Part shown: piece after piece, positions 44,637 to 54,396 of the stretch
How the letters are laid out: each line of letters opens with the position of its first letter
Position numbering within the stretch: position 1 is the stretch's first letter
Assembly: GCF_003858645.1 (NCBI RefSeq)
Contig: NZ_RQJP01000002.1
Span: 1 to 64,000 of the forward strand
Length of the DNA stretch: 64,000 nt
From: Larkinella knui
GTDB taxonomy: Bacteria; Bacteroidota; Bacteroidia; Cytophagales; Spirosomataceae
Direction: 5' to 3'
Notes under the pieces: generated by a model
What the model saw: only the letters and a program-made list of their open reading frames with translations
Told to the model about the DNA's origin: nothing
The model's database searches: none
Made by a program: the position numbers and the translations under genes

Positions 44637-46043
44637 ATGAAAAAACACCTTTGCTTACTGCCCTTTTTTCTGGTCTGCCTCCTGGCAAATGCCCAGCCCA
44701 AAAAGCCTACTCCGGAGCTGTTAGTGGCCGAAAAATGGACCTCTGGCTCCCAGAAAGTGGAGTTTATGCAGGAAAACGGTAAAACCGTCATGAAAATCCC
44801 GCTTGGGGCCGGCAAGGTGGTTGCCAAAGACCTTGCTTTCTCAGACGGAACCATCGAGTTCGACACCAAACCCAACAACCTGTCGTTTTATTTTCGATAC
44901 AAAGATGCCCGTGAAAACGAGTGTTTTTACTTTCGGATGGGCCGGGCCGGAAATCCGACAGCGATTGATGCCGTGCAGTATACCCCTTATATCGACGGTG
45001 TGAACATGTGGGATATGTACGGTCATTACCAGACCAATGCCTCCTTCTTTAAAGATGACTGGAACCATGTCAGGCTGGTCATTTCCGGGGTTCAGATGCG
45101 GCTCTATATCAATAGCCCCGATAAGCCCACCCTGGAAATTGATCGGCTGGAGGGCAACACCGGCAGTGGTACCGTTGCGTTTGAAGGCGATATGCTGATT
45201 TCGAACCTCACCATCAGGCCCGGCGAGGTGGCAGAACTTTCTGCCCGGCCCGGCGTCGATCCCACCCGGCAAGACCCGCGGTATATCCGTACCTGGGCCG
45301 TGAGCGAACCGATTACCACGCCAAAAAATGTGGATTTTAGTTATGATTTTTTACCAACACCGGAAACCGGCTGGCAAATTCTGGAAGCCGAGCGACGGGG
45401 CTTGATCAACCTGACCCGCACCTTTGGCAAGAGCGACCCCCGGCGGCTGGTCTGGCTGAAAGTAAAAATCAAATCGGTCACTGCGCAGAAGAAGCGGGTC
45501 GATTTCGGGTTTGGCGACGACGTTTGGGTGTTTTTAAATGGACAGATTGCGTACGTAGACAAAAACCTGCAGGGACGCCCCATTGAAAAAAAGCCGGAAG
45601 GGCGTTGCTCCATCGAAAATACGTCCTTTATTTTGCCCTTGAAAGAAGGTCATAACGAACTCCTCATCGGCCTGGCCAATGATTTTTTTGGCTGGGGTGC
45701 GATTGCCCGCCTGGAAGATTTGGAAGGGCTTGAAATAAAACCGGACCCCACGTTCGATTACCGGCTCATCAAGCTCTCCGATGCGATCATTGATGCCTAC
45801 GTTGGAACGTATGTGTTGCCCAACGGTAAAAACGTCCGGATCACCCGGGAAAACAAGGTGTTGAAGCTATCGGGAGAGGATTTTATAACGGCTTCGCTTT
45901 ATCCGCAGGCCGAGACCACCTTCTTTATGCGGGAATATCCTTTTCAGGTGGAGTTTGTGAAAGATCCCAACCAGAAAGTCTCCCGCTTCCTGATCAACAA
46001 CAATGGCAAGCAAGTTATGGAGGTAAAGCGGGCAATGCATTGA
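44637..46043 (+). CDS. Secreted beta-sandwich protein, unknown
   Basis: From ATG 44637 (MKKHLCLLPFF) the 468-residue protein has a signal peptide ending NAQ. Residues 30-200 resemble a laminin-G/concanavalin-like domain (LAFSDGTIEFDTKPNNLSFYFRY), 220-370 are a second beta-rich domain, and about 395-465 recall the small C-terminal DUF3471 module (DAYVGTYVLPNGKNVRITR). A GTG at 44628 opens the frame but ATG is preferred. It is likely a carbohydrate-binding accessory of the DUF1080 cluster. Confidence 0.7.
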   Translation: MKKHLCLLPFFLVCLLANAQPKKPTPELLVAEKWTSGSQKVEFMQENGKTVMKIPLGAGKVVAKDLAFSDGTIEFDTKPNNLSFYFRYKDARENECFYFRMGRAGNPTAIDAVQYTPYIDGVNMWDMYGHYQTNASFFKDDWNHVRLVISGVQMRLYINSPDKPTLEIDRLEGNTGSGTVAFEGDMLISNLTIRPGEVAELSARPGVDPTRQDPRYIRTWAVSEPITTPKNVDFSYDFLPTPETGWQILEAERRGLINLTRTFGKSDPRRLVWLKVKIKSVTAQKKRVDFGFGDDVWVFLNGQIAYVDKNLQGRPIEKKPEGRCSIENTSFILPLKEGHNELLIGLANDFFGWGAIARLEDLEGLEIKPDPTFDYRLIKLSDAIIDAYVGTYVLPNGKNVRITRENKVLKLSGEDFITASLYPQAETTFFMREYPFQVEFVKDPNQKVSRFLINNNGKQVMEVKRAMH

Positions 46044-46051
46044 CATTTCGC

Positions 46052-46059
46052 TATCTTTG
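46052..46059 (+). promoter_or_regulatory. Predicted -7 element for the DUF1080 gene
   Basis: TATCTTTG matches TAnnTTTG, 50 bases before the ATG at 46109. No good TTG lies in the -33 position, so support is partial. Confidence 0.45.
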
Positions 46060-46108
46060 AAGGCGGTATTTCGTGCAAACCATTGTTCACACAATCCTAT
46101 TTTTACGA

Positions 46109-46900
46109 ATGAAAAAAAGTATTTTAGCCCTTTCCCTGCTTCTGGGACTGGCCCAATTGGCAGTCGCTCAGGAGAAACCCAAACAAAATCCGGAATCTTC
46201 CGAAATTTGGGAACCGGTTCCGCGGGTGGTCACTCCGGGTGTTTTGTCGCCCGCAACGGCCTCCGGCACAACGGCGCCTTCTGATGCGATTGTCTTGTTC
46301 GATGGCAAAGACGGCAGCAAGTGGGTGTCTGTTAAAGACTACAATCCCAACAACTGGAGTGGTGTAACGGAAGGTTCCAATACGTGGCCAATCCGGGATG
46401 GTGCGATGTTTTCGGCCAAAGGCGCTTCCCTGCGGACGAAGCAGGAATTCCAGGATTTTCAGCTCCACATCGAGTTCCGGACACCCGACAAAGTAGAAGG
46501 CAACGGGCAGGGACGCGGCAACAGCGGTATTTTCCTCCAGGGCCGGTATGAATTGCAGGTGCTGGACGGTTACAACAACCCCACGTACTCGAACGGGATG
46601 GTCGGTTCCATCTACAAACAGGCGATTCCGCTGGTCAATCCGAGCCGGAAACCGGGTGAGTGGCAAACCTACGACATCATCTATTTTGCTCCCCGTTTCA
46701 ACAAAGACGGTATGATGCTGGAACAAGGTAAAGTGACGGTGTTAATGAACGGAATTCTGGTTCAGAACAATACCAACATCAAAGGCACAACGGAATACAT
46801 CGGGTATCCGAAAATCGTACCCCACGGAAAAGGCCCGCTGCTGTTGCAGGATCACGGCAATCCGGTGGGTTACCGGAATATCTGGATCCGGGAACTGTAA
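46109..46900 (+). CDS. DUF1080 secreted protein (3-keto-disaccharide hydrolase-like)
   Basis: From ATG 46109 the 263-residue protein has a signal peptide ending VAQ. A DUF1080 domain fills most of the rest: IVLFDGKDGSKWVSV, QDFQLHIEFRTP, RGNSGIFLQGRYELQVLDGYNNPTYSNGMVGSIYKQ in outline, and a final LLLQDHGNPVGYRNIWIREL. In Bacteroides, members cleave 3-keto-glycosides, and in others the role is untested. The acidic and aromatic pattern is intact here. An upstream start at 46073 is less likely. Confidence 0.9.
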   Translation: MKKSILALSLLLGLAQLAVAQEKPKQNPESSEIWEPVPRVVTPGVLSPATASGTTAPSDAIVLFDGKDGSKWVSVKDYNPNNWSGVTEGSNTWPIRDGAMFSAKGASLRTKQEFQDFQLHIEFRTPDKVEGNGQGRGNSGIFLQGRYELQVLDGYNNPTYSNGMVGSIYKQAIPLVNPSRKPGEWQTYDIIYFAPRFNKDGMMLEQGKVTVLMNGILVQNNTNIKGTTEYIGYPKIVPHGKGPLLLQDHGNPVGYRNIWIREL

Positions 46901-46917
46901 GGGTATTACGGAGTAAC

Positions 46918-47020
46918 AAAGGGTTATTTCGCCGAGTTTAGCGGAGGAAATCAGAGTTACGCAGAGTTTTTTCTCTGTTACCTCTGACGTTCTCCGCTAA
47001 ACTCGGCGAAATAACCCTTT
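46918..47020. repeat. Perfect 29-base-arm inverted repeat with an inner stem
   Basis: Arms 46918-46946 and 46992-47020 are exact complements. Inside, CAGAGTTACGCAGAG and CTCTGTTACCTCTG form an imperfect second stem. It lies between the DUF1080 and ChaN genes, and the right arm is followed by TTTATTG, so it may terminate. Confidence 0.9.
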
Positions 47021-47065
47021 TTATTGCCACTCCTTGTTTATATTGCGTCTAAATAACCAGTTTCT

Positions 47066-47950
47066 ATGAAATACCTGCTTCTGTTCATACTGTCCTGCCT
47101 GGCCTTCACCAGCGATAAACCGGCTTATCAGTTTTACACCCAGAAACTAAAAACCGTTAGCTATCAGAAGGTTCTGAAAGAAGCCGCTGACGCCGACATT
47201 GTTTTTTTTGGGGAATTGCATAACAATCCGATTTGCCACTGGCTGGAATTGCAGCTGACGAAGGATCTGCACGAACAGAAAAAAGAGCAGTTAGTTCTGG
47301 GCGCCGAGATGTTTGAAGCGGATAATCAGACGGCTTTATCCGATTATGTTTCTGGAAAAACCACCGACAAGGAATTTCCCAAACAGGCCCGGCTCTGGAA
47401 CAATTACAAGACCGACTACCGCCCGCTGGTCGATTTCGCCCGCGAACACAAGCTGGCGATGATTGCAACCAATGTGCCGCGCCGGTATGCCAGCGCCGTG
47501 GCCCGGCAGGGTCTGGCGTCGCTCGACACCGTTCCGGCATCTCAGAAAGCCTGGATTGCGCCTTTGCCCATTACCGTCGATCTGACCTTACCGGGTTACA
47601 AAGCCATGCTGGACATGATGCACGGCGATGCGGCTGCGCCTTCGACCGGCAAAGGTCCTTCCGACCAGGCAGCCAATTTTGCCCGGGCGCAAGCCATCAA
47701 AGACGCGACTATGGCGTATTTTATCCTGCAAAACCGCAAGCCCGGCAATACCTTTCTGCATTTCAACGGTTCGTATCATTCCAATAATTTTGAGGGAATT
47801 ATCTGGTATCTGCGTCAGAAACAGCCGGACCTTAAAATTGTAACCATTGCGTCGGTCGAAGTGCCGGACGTGGCTAAACCGGACAAAGCCAACCAAAATC
47901 TGGCAAGCTTCATTTTGCACATTCCGTCGGATATGACGAAGACGTATTGA
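47066..47950 (+). CDS. ChaN-family heme-binding-like protein
   Basis: The 294-residue protein begins with a signal peptide (MKYLLLFILSCLAF), whose Cys at position 11 could be a lipobox-like site. The family blocks are VFFGELHNNPICHWLELQL, LVLGAEMFEADNQTALSDY, ATNVPRRYASAVAR and FLHFNGSYHSNN. ChaN lipoproteins bind heme in Campylobacter and act in iron uptake. The neighbouring cytochrome c gene fits heme use, though that is only a position argument. Confidence 0.85.
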   Translation: MKYLLLFILSCLAFTSDKPAYQFYTQKLKTVSYQKVLKEAADADIVFFGELHNNPICHWLELQLTKDLHEQKKEQLVLGAEMFEADNQTALSDYVSGKTTDKEFPKQARLWNNYKTDYRPLVDFAREHKLAMIATNVPRRYASAVARQGLASLDTVPASQKAWIAPLPITVDLTLPGYKAMLDMMHGDAAAPSTGKGPSDQAANFARAQAIKDATMAYFILQNRKPGNTFLHFNGSYHSNNFEGIIWYLRQKQPDLKIVTIASVEVPDVAKPDKANQNLASFILHIPSDMTKTY

Positions 47951-47983
47951 GAGGAAGATCGTGCAATCTGACGAATATTCGTT

Positions 47984-48391
47984 TTAAACCAACAACGCTA
48001 AGAAATCGCTCAATGTGACAATTTTCGTACCCTCAAACGCTACCAGATCAAGTAAATCACGCTTATTGCCCGTAACTAAGAACTCCGCCTGCCCATCTTT
48101 CGACAATGCCAACAGAAAATCATCATCTGGATCGGGGCTGACGGTGACTGTAGACGTAACCAAAACCAGTTCACAACGGCTTTTCAAGTACTTCAAAAAA
48201 TCCGCCCGTTCATCAGGAGTAAGATACTTAGCAATTTTAGGTCGGGCTGATACGTCGTCTATCTCGGCCAATAGCAAGGCGTCCGTGAGAACGGCAATTG
48301 ACGAATCTTCGAAAATCCGGGCAAGCCTTTGCCGGAAGTTTTTATTGATTAAAGCACTAATGTAAATATTCGTATCCAGAACGATTCTCAT
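47984..48391 (-). CDS. PIN-domain toxin, PilT type
   Basis: The 135-residue protein shows the PIN start RIVLDTNIYISALI (first acidic residue), a mid-protein LLLAEIDDV and the late DPDDDFLLALS with the last acidic residues. These are the ribonuclease centre of type II toxins. It overlaps the stop of the antitoxin gene by four bases (ATGA). The target RNA is unknown. Confidence 0.85.
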   Translation of the reverse strand: MRIVLDTNIYISALINKNFRQRLARIFEDSSIAVLTDALLLAEIDDVSARPKIAKYLTPDERADFLKYLKSRCELVLVTSTVTVSPDPDDDFLLALSKDGQAEFLVTGNKRDLLDLVAFEGTKIVTLSDFLALLV

Positions 48392-48636
48392 TCCGCCTGG
48401 GTGTGTTTCCGGCGATCAGCACGTACGGTTTTTATTTCGGCCTCAATATCACTCTCTTTAAGTTCAGCAATATCGGGCAAACGATTCGAAAGATTTTCCC
48501 AAGTGGACTGCGTACCTTGTTGCGCTAATCCGTCTACAAACTCCTCCAAAACCTGCTGAAGTGTTTTGCCTTCGGCTTGAGCAACCGCTTCGGCTTGCCG
48601 TACTTTCTGTTCCGGTATGTCCAACACCAGCGTCAT
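48388..48636 (-). CDS. Antitoxin of the PIN pair
   Basis: The 82-residue protein begins with a short beta strand (TLVLDIPEQKVRQAEAVAQAEGKT), as in ribbon-helix-helix or DUF-type antitoxins, and has an acidic and basic C-terminal tail that would wrap the toxin. It is immediately upstream of the PIN toxin and overlaps it by four bases, the usual order. The family is assigned by context. Confidence 0.75.
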   Translation of the reverse strand: MTLVLDIPEQKVRQAEAVAQAEGKTLQQVLEEFVDGLAQQGTQSTWENLSNRLPDIAELKESDIEAEIKTVRADRRKHTQAE

Positions 48637-48862
48637 AATTTCAATCTTTTTCTAAAAATAGCCAAAAATAACCGGATTGGCAAAAACCAGATTGGCGTGT
48701 TGATCCTGATTTCTGAGCGTAGAAGGGTCATGAACTTTGGGATTATCGACCCCGGAGAATACCGATTTGCTAGTAACATTACGTGCCGCTGGCACTTAAA
48801 TGGTCGACAAGGAATACTGTCCTGGTTCGCATTCTGGTAACATACGAATCGGTATTTACCTT

Positions 48863-49465
48863 TCACAATTGTCCAAATGAAATCAGCAACCACACAAAAC
48901 TGTAATCCCGCAACTGCGTACGGAGCAGTTTGAGGGCTTTTGAGAGGTGGTATTCAACGGCTTTGTCGGTCAGGGCGAGCTTCTGCGAAATTTCCGGGAT
49001 GGTCTGGCCTTCAAACCGGCTCATGCGGAACACTTCCTGCGTTTTGGGAGGCAGTTTCAGCAACTCGGTTTCGATCGTTCCTAGTAAGTCGCTGTACGCC
49101 AGCTGATCTTCGGTAGATGAATCGACCTGCGGGGCAAAGAATTGCTGGTATTCCTGAAATTTTTCGTGGACGATCCGGCTTTTGATGGAGTCGATAACCG
49201 AATATTTCAACGCTCCGAATAAATACGAATCGACCCGGCGAACGGTCAATGACGCCCGTTTCTGCCAAAGCTGAACGAACAAATCCTGCACCAGCTCCTC
49301 GGCCATTTCGGACGATTTCGTTTTCTGAAAAGCAACCCGGTAGAGGACATACCAATACCGTTCGTACAGTTCCGCCAACGCCAGCCGATTGCCTTCAGAC
49401 ATCGCGCTCAGTACCTGATCATCGTCCCACTCTTTCAGCGAAGAAAGTCGTACATCTGCCGCCAT
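48863..49465 (-). CDS. ECF RNA polymerase sigma factor, FecI-like
   Basis: The 200-residue protein has the sigma region 2 block ALAELYERYWYVLYRVA...AEELVQDLFVQLW and the region 4 helix-turn-helix LPPKTQEVFRMSRFEGQTIPEISQKL, followed by VEYHLSKALKLLR. These mark a FecI-type ECF sigma factor of Bacteroidota. It faces the FecR gene across a 228-base divergent gap. When a substrate binds the STN-SusC, FecR should release this sigma to transcribe the uptake genes. Confidence 0.93.
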   Translation of the reverse strand: MAADVRLSSLKEWDDDQVLSAMSEGNRLALAELYERYWYVLYRVAFQKTKSSEMAEELVQDLFVQLWQKRASLTVRRVDSYLFGALKYSVIDSIKSRIVHEKFQEYQQFFAPQVDSSTEDQLAYSDLLGTIETELLKLPPKTQEVFRMSRFEGQTIPEISQKLALTDKAVEYHLSKALKLLRTQLRDYSFVWLLISFGQL

Positions 49466-49693
49466 GCGTTAACCAGCGTCGAATTAAATAAGCACCAAAT
49501 TACTATTTTTTTACAAAAAAGTGCCAGGATTGTAAACCGGCCTCTTCGCAAAGACAAACTAGCAATTGCATAAAAATAATAATCTTACAACTTTTTTGGC
49601 CAATCTATATAAACAATCCACTATTTTATAAAACCATTTAGGGTAAACGGGCGGCTTTGTCGACACTACAGCAAACGACCGGTTCCACAGCCA

Positions 49694-50758
49694 ATGCAAA
49701 AAGAAGAATTCGTCCGACTGCTCACCAAATACAACAAGGGGCAATGCACCGAAGCGGAAATCAGGCTGATTGATCAATGGTACGATCGCCTGGGGACTGA
49801 CACCGCGTTTGCGTTGAACGAAGAAGATCGGCAGAATTTGAAGAAAAAACTTTGGCAACAAATTGATTTACAAACGGGTGACTACAAAGATCCGAGTCGG
49901 CTACCGGAAACGAACGTAATTCAACGGCCGCTTTTCCGGCGGTGGGTGGCGGCCGCAGCCGTCGTTACGCTGATCGGATTTGGCTCCTGGCTCTTGTACC
50001 GGTATGGGTCGGTTCCGTTGTCTACTGAGCCCCATCAGATGGCCTCGGACAACGGCTTGATCGAACGGACGAATACCGGTGCGAAGCCCGAAGTGATCAC
50101 GCTGGAAGACGGCAGCCTGGTTCACCTGCAACCGCACAGCACGATTCAGTACGCCACCCGGTCTGCACCCCACAAACGGGAAATCTGGCTCAAAGGAAAG
50201 GCTTTCTTTCGGGTGCAGAAAGATGCCAGCCGCCCGTTTCTGGTCTACAGCGGCACCATCGTCACGCGCGTGCTGGGAACGAGTTTCTGGGTTACGGCCC
50301 CCGCCAACGCGCCGACGGTCGAGGTGGCGGTTCATACCGGCAAAGTGGCGGTTTTCAAAAAGGAGCTGCAATCAACCAGCAAAGCCGAAGACGTGAATGT
50401 GAATGAAGCGTCGGTGGTGCTGACACCTAATCAGAAGGTAACCTTTTTTGTGGCAGAAAACCGCCTGACCCGCGGATTGATCGATCAACCGGAGCCGATT
50501 CAAAATCCCGTTCGCCCGGAACCGGGTCCATTCGTGTTCGACAACAGCACCTTGCCAGAGGTGCTGAAACAACTCGAACGGCAGTATGGGATTGAGATGC
50601 AGATCGAAAATGATTCGCTGAACAACTGCCGGTTTACGGGGAAGATCGCCAATCAGCCGCTTTACAGCAAACTGGAACTGATTTGCCGGTCGATCAATGC
50701 GCAGTATGAAGTGGAAGGTACGCGTATTCTGATCACGGGTTCAGGCTGTAATCCTTAA
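49694..50758 (+). CDS. FecR-family anti-sigma factor
   Basis: The 354-residue protein has a short cytoplasmic head (about 1-80), one membrane helix (about 83-104) and a periplasmic part with the FecR core ITLEDGSLVHLQPHSTIQYA, IWLKGKAFFRV and VLGTSFWV. The C-terminal domain (FVFDNSTLPEVLKQLERQYGIEMQI) is the DUF4974/STN-like end of Bacteroidota FecR proteins that contacts the transporter. It sits directly before the STN-SusC gene, the usual order. Confidence 0.93.
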   Translation: MQKEEFVRLLTKYNKGQCTEAEIRLIDQWYDRLGTDTAFALNEEDRQNLKKKLWQQIDLQTGDYKDPSRLPETNVIQRPLFRRWVAAAAVVTLIGFGSWLLYRYGSVPLSTEPHQMASDNGLIERTNTGAKPEVITLEDGSLVHLQPHSTIQYATRSAPHKREIWLKGKAFFRVQKDASRPFLVYSGTIVTRVLGTSFWVTAPANAPTVEVAVHTGKVAVFKKELQSTSKAEDVNVNEASVVLTPNQKVTFFVAENRLTRGLIDQPEPIQNPVRPEPGPFVFDNSTLPEVLKQLERQYGIEMQIENDSLNNCRFTGKIANQPLYSKLELICRSINAQYEVEGTRILITGSGCNP

Positions 50759-50947
50759 CCAATTCACTACTTTTCACCAACCTGAGAGCCTATGGATTAA
50801 CCCGTTACTTCTTCAAAAAAGGCCGACAATGCGGACACACTGCCGGCCGGAATTACCCCTGATGCGCATCATTATTCATCTGCCAGGATGAATCGGGATT
50901 TGTTTTGTCGCATTCATTCATTTTCTCCCAACAAAACATACAAAAGT

Positions 50948-53900
50948 ATGAAATTTTGTCGAATGCTCGGTTTGTACACCCTAACCGTCATGAAAATCAG
51001 TTTTTTCCATGTATTCCTCAGCCTGCTGCTGGCCGGATCGTCATTGGCGCTCGACGGAAAGGCGCAGGATCTCCTCCAACGCCCGATTTCGATCAAGGCA
51101 AACGAGGTAACGCTCCAAACGATCCTTACCCGGCTGGAGCGGCTCGCCAACGTCGATTTCGTGTATAGCCCCAACACGATTCCGGCCACCCGAAAAGTTT
51201 CCATCAAAGCTCATAATCAGAAGCTTGACGCTGTTCTGGAGTCGTTATTGAAACCGCTGGGCCTGACCTACCACGTCATCAGTGGGCAGATCGTCATTCA
51301 GTTGCCGCCCGCGGGTGCGTCTTCAAACGACGGGTCGAATGCCTACCTCAACCTGGTCGTACCGGAACCCGTCGATCGGACCATCACGGGCCAGGTAACC
51401 GCCGAAAACGACGAAGGGCTGCCGGGCGTGAGTGTGGTCATCAAAAATACCACGCGGGGCACGTCGACCGACATGGATGGTAAATTCCGGCTTTCCATTC
51501 CCGACGGGAGCACGACGCTGGTTTTCTCCTTTGTGGGCTATCTGAACCAGGAAATTACCGTTGGCAACCAGTCGAATTTTACGGTAAAACTAGTCCCCGA
51601 CCTGAAAACGCTGGAAGAAGTGGTTGTCGTTGGCTACGGAACCGTCCAGAAAAAAGACCTCACCGGGGCCGTTGGCTCGGTGCAGGGCGATGCAATTACC
51701 GCCCGCAAAACCACCCAGATTTCACAGGCTTTGCAGGGTGCCATTCCGGGCGTGACGGTAACGCGCAGCAACAGCGCACCGGGTGCCACGGCAACCATCC
51801 GGGTGCGGGGCGTCACGTCGATCAGCGAATCCAACCCGCTGTACATCCTCGACGGTGTTCCGATCGACGACATCAATTCGATCAACCCCAACGATGTCGA
51901 TAACATTTCGGTGTTGAAGGATGCCGCATCTTCTTCAATCTACGGGTCCCGGGCGGCTTCCGGCGTTATTCTGATCACGACCAAACGCGCCAAAGCCGGT
52001 CAGTTGAGTCTCGATTATACGGCGGAATACGGTTTTGAAAAAGCAACCCGCCTGCCCGATTACGTCAATGCGAAGCGGTATATGCAACTCACCAACGAGC
52101 TGCGCTGGAACGACAACGGCAACAACTCCAACGAATACCCGACCTACGCCAAAGAGCTGATCGATAATTACGACAACCTGCACGCCCAGGACCCCGACCA
52201 GTATCCCAATACCGACTGGCGCGGTCTGATGCTGAAAGACTATGCCCCCCGCCGAAGCCACATGCTGAGTATTTCGGGATCCGGTAAATCGCTGCGCTCG
52301 CGGGTTTCACTCGGCTATGACAAATCCGAAGCGCTCTACGTTGGCCGTAGTTATGAACGGATTACCGCCCGGGTCAACAACGACCTCACGATTACGAAAT
52401 ACTTATCGGCCAGCGTCGATTTTAATTTCCGGCGAACGTATTCGCCCCAGCCCATTACCGACGACCGAAACGGGTCGTTTCCGTTTTACAAAATGGGCAT
52501 CATGCCGCCAATTTATGCCGCTACGTTTTCGGACGGTCGCATTGGCTCCGGGAAAGATGGCGCCAACATTTACGCCAAGCTGATCAACGGCGGCTTCAAC
52601 AATGCCTGGTACAATCAGGTGGGCGGCAAGATCAGTCTGGATTTTACACCGATCAAAGGGCTGAAAATCACCGGGGTTCTGTCGCCTTTCTTCAATTTTG
52701 ACAAGGTCAAAGTCTTTACGAAAAAAGTGCCATATACGCTGTGGAACAGTCCAAATACCGTCGCCGGGTACATTGAAGGGCAATCGCAAACCAAACTGGA
52801 AGAAAGCCGCAACGACAGTTACCGCTACACCACGCAGGCACTGGCCAATTATAGCCGCCAGTTTGGCCACCACAGCCTGAACCTGCTCGGCGGTTACGAA
52901 TATTTTTACGCTTTCAATGAATCACTGGGAGCCTCACGCGGGCAATACATCCTGAGTTCGTATCCGTACTTAAACCTCGGTCCGCTCGACTTCCGCGACA
53001 ACAGCGGCAGTGCCAACGAAAATGCGTACCGCTCCTGGTTTGGGCGGGTGATGTACAATTACAAGGACAAGTATCTGTTCCAGGCCAACATCCGGTCCGA
53101 TGCATCCTCCCGGTTTGCTTCGGCCTACCGCTGGGGTTCGTTCCCGTCGGTTTCGGCCGGCTGGGTCGTTTCGGAAGAGTCATTCATGAAACCGGTGGCC
53201 TCCTGGATGTCGTATCTGAAGCTCCGGGCGTCGTGGGGCTCGCTGGGGAACGAGCGGATTGGCAGCAACTTATACCCGTATCAGGCGATCCTGAATTTTG
53301 AAAACAACTCGTTGTTCTACCAGGGAAATACCGTTCTGGCGGCCCAGGCTGCGGCCCAGTTTCAGTACGCCATCCGCGATATTTCCTGGGAAACCACCAG
53401 TTCTTTCGACCTCGGACTTGATGTTAACTTCTTCCGCGACCGGTTGCAGGTGTCGGGCGATTACTATAAAAAAACCACCTGGGATATGCTACTCCAGATT
53501 GAAATTCCGGATTATGTCGGCTTCGATAATCCCTACCAGAATACCGGCAAGATGTATACCACGGGCTGGGAAGCGCAGGCATCGTGGAACGACCGCAAAG
53601 GCGACCTCAGCTACGGCGCGTCGTTTAACCTCTCGGACTTCAAATCAACGATGGGTGACCTCGGCGGTACGGTATTTTTTGGCGACAAGATCAAAATTCG
53701 CGGAAGCCAGTTCGACGAATGGTACGGATACGTTTCCGACGGTCTTTACCAGACCGCCGACGAGGTGGCCAACTCGCCCAAACTGAACGCTAACGTTAAA
53801 CCGGGCGATGTTCGGTATAAAGACATCAGCGGTCCCAATGGAGTGCCCGACGGAAAGATTTCGCCCGAGTACGACCGCGTGCTGCTGGGAGGATCGCTAC

Positions 53901-54385
53901 CCCGGCTTTCCTTCGGAGCCAATTTCAATGTTGGCTACAAAAACTGGGACTTTTCGCTGGTGCTTCAGGGCGTGGCTAAACAGAACTCCCGACTCGGTTT
54001 GGACATCGTTCAGCCGCTGCGCGAAAATTTCGGAACATTTCCCACCATTCTGGACGGCGCGACCTGGAGTACCTACAACACGCCCGAGCAGAATCTGCAG
54101 GCGAAATACCCCCGGTATTCGAACACGTCATCCGGTAACAACTACGCCATGTCGGACTATTGGCTGATCAACGGCGGTTATTTCCGGCTGAAAAACATCA
54201 GCCTGGGCTACAATATTCCCAAAACCGTAACTCAGAAACTGAAAATGCAGAGCATTCGCGTCTACAGTTCCGTCACGGATCTGCTGTCCATCAGCCGGTT
54301 TCCCAAAGGCTGGGACCCCGAGATGACCTCCCTGGGCTATCCGATCACCACGTCTTTTGTCTTTGGCGCTTCCGTTAAATTCTAA
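50948..54385 (+). CDS. STN-bearing SusC/RagA TonB-dependent transducer
   Basis: From ATG 50948 the 1145-residue protein has a signal peptide ending GKAQ, an STN signalling domain (about 45-115; SIKANEVTLQTILTRLERLA), a carboxypeptidase-like domain (about 145-225; ITGQVTAENDEGLPGVSVVI), the plug with EEVVVVGYGTVQKKDLTG and a long barrel ending FGASVKF. The STN domain binds FecR in the periplasm, so this is both an importer and a sensor. An earlier start at 50888 is possible. It pairs with SusD 11 bases downstream. Confidence 0.95.
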   Translation: MKFCRMLGLYTLTVMKISFFHVFLSLLLAGSSLALDGKAQDLLQRPISIKANEVTLQTILTRLERLANVDFVYSPNTIPATRKVSIKAHNQKLDAVLESLLKPLGLTYHVISGQIVIQLPPAGASSNDGSNAYLNLVVPEPVDRTITGQVTAENDEGLPGVSVVIKNTTRGTSTDMDGKFRLSIPDGSTTLVFSFVGYLNQEITVGNQSNFTVKLVPDLKTLEEVVVVGYGTVQKKDLTGAVGSVQGDAITARKTTQISQALQGAIPGVTVTRSNSAPGATATIRVRGVTSISESNPLYILDGVPIDDINSINPNDVDNISVLKDAASSSIYGSRAASGVILITTKRAKAGQLSLDYTAEYGFEKATRLPDYVNAKRYMQLTNELRWNDNGNNSNEYPTYAKELIDNYDNLHAQDPDQYPNTDWRGLMLKDYAPRRSHMLSISGSGKSLRSRVSLGYDKSEALYVGRSYERITARVNNDLTITKYLSASVDFNFRRTYSPQPITDDRNGSFPFYKMGIMPPIYAATFSDGRIGSGKDGANIYAKLINGGFNNAWYNQVGGKISLDFTPIKGLKITGVLSPFFNFDKVKVFTKKVPYTLWNSPNTVAGYIEGQSQTKLEESRNDSYRYTTQALANYSRQFGHHSLNLLGGYEYFYAFNESLGASRGQYILSSYPYLNLGPLDFRDNSGSANENAYRSWFGRVMYNYKDKYLFQANIRSDASSRFASAYRWGSFPSVSAGWVVSEESFMKPVASWMSYLKLRASWGSLGNERIGSNLYPYQAILNFENNSLFYQGNTVLAAQAAAQFQYAIRDISWETTSSFDLGLDVNFFRDRLQVSGDYYKKTTWDMLLQIEIPDYVGFDNPYQNTGKMYTTGWEAQASWNDRKGDLSYGASFNLSDFKSTMGDLGGTVFFGDKIKIRGSQFDEWYGYVSDGLYQTADEVANSPKLNANVKPGDVRYKDISGPNGVPDGKISPEYDRVLLGGSLPRLSFGANFNVGYKNWDFSLVLQGVAKQNSRLGLDIVQPLRENFGTFPTILDGATWSTYNTPEQNLQAKYPRYSNTSSGNNYAMSDYWLINGGYFRLKNISLGYNIPKTVTQKLKMQSIRVYSSVTDLLSISRFPKGWDPEMTSLGYPITTSFVFGASVKF

Positions 54386-54396
54386 CCCGATTCCTT

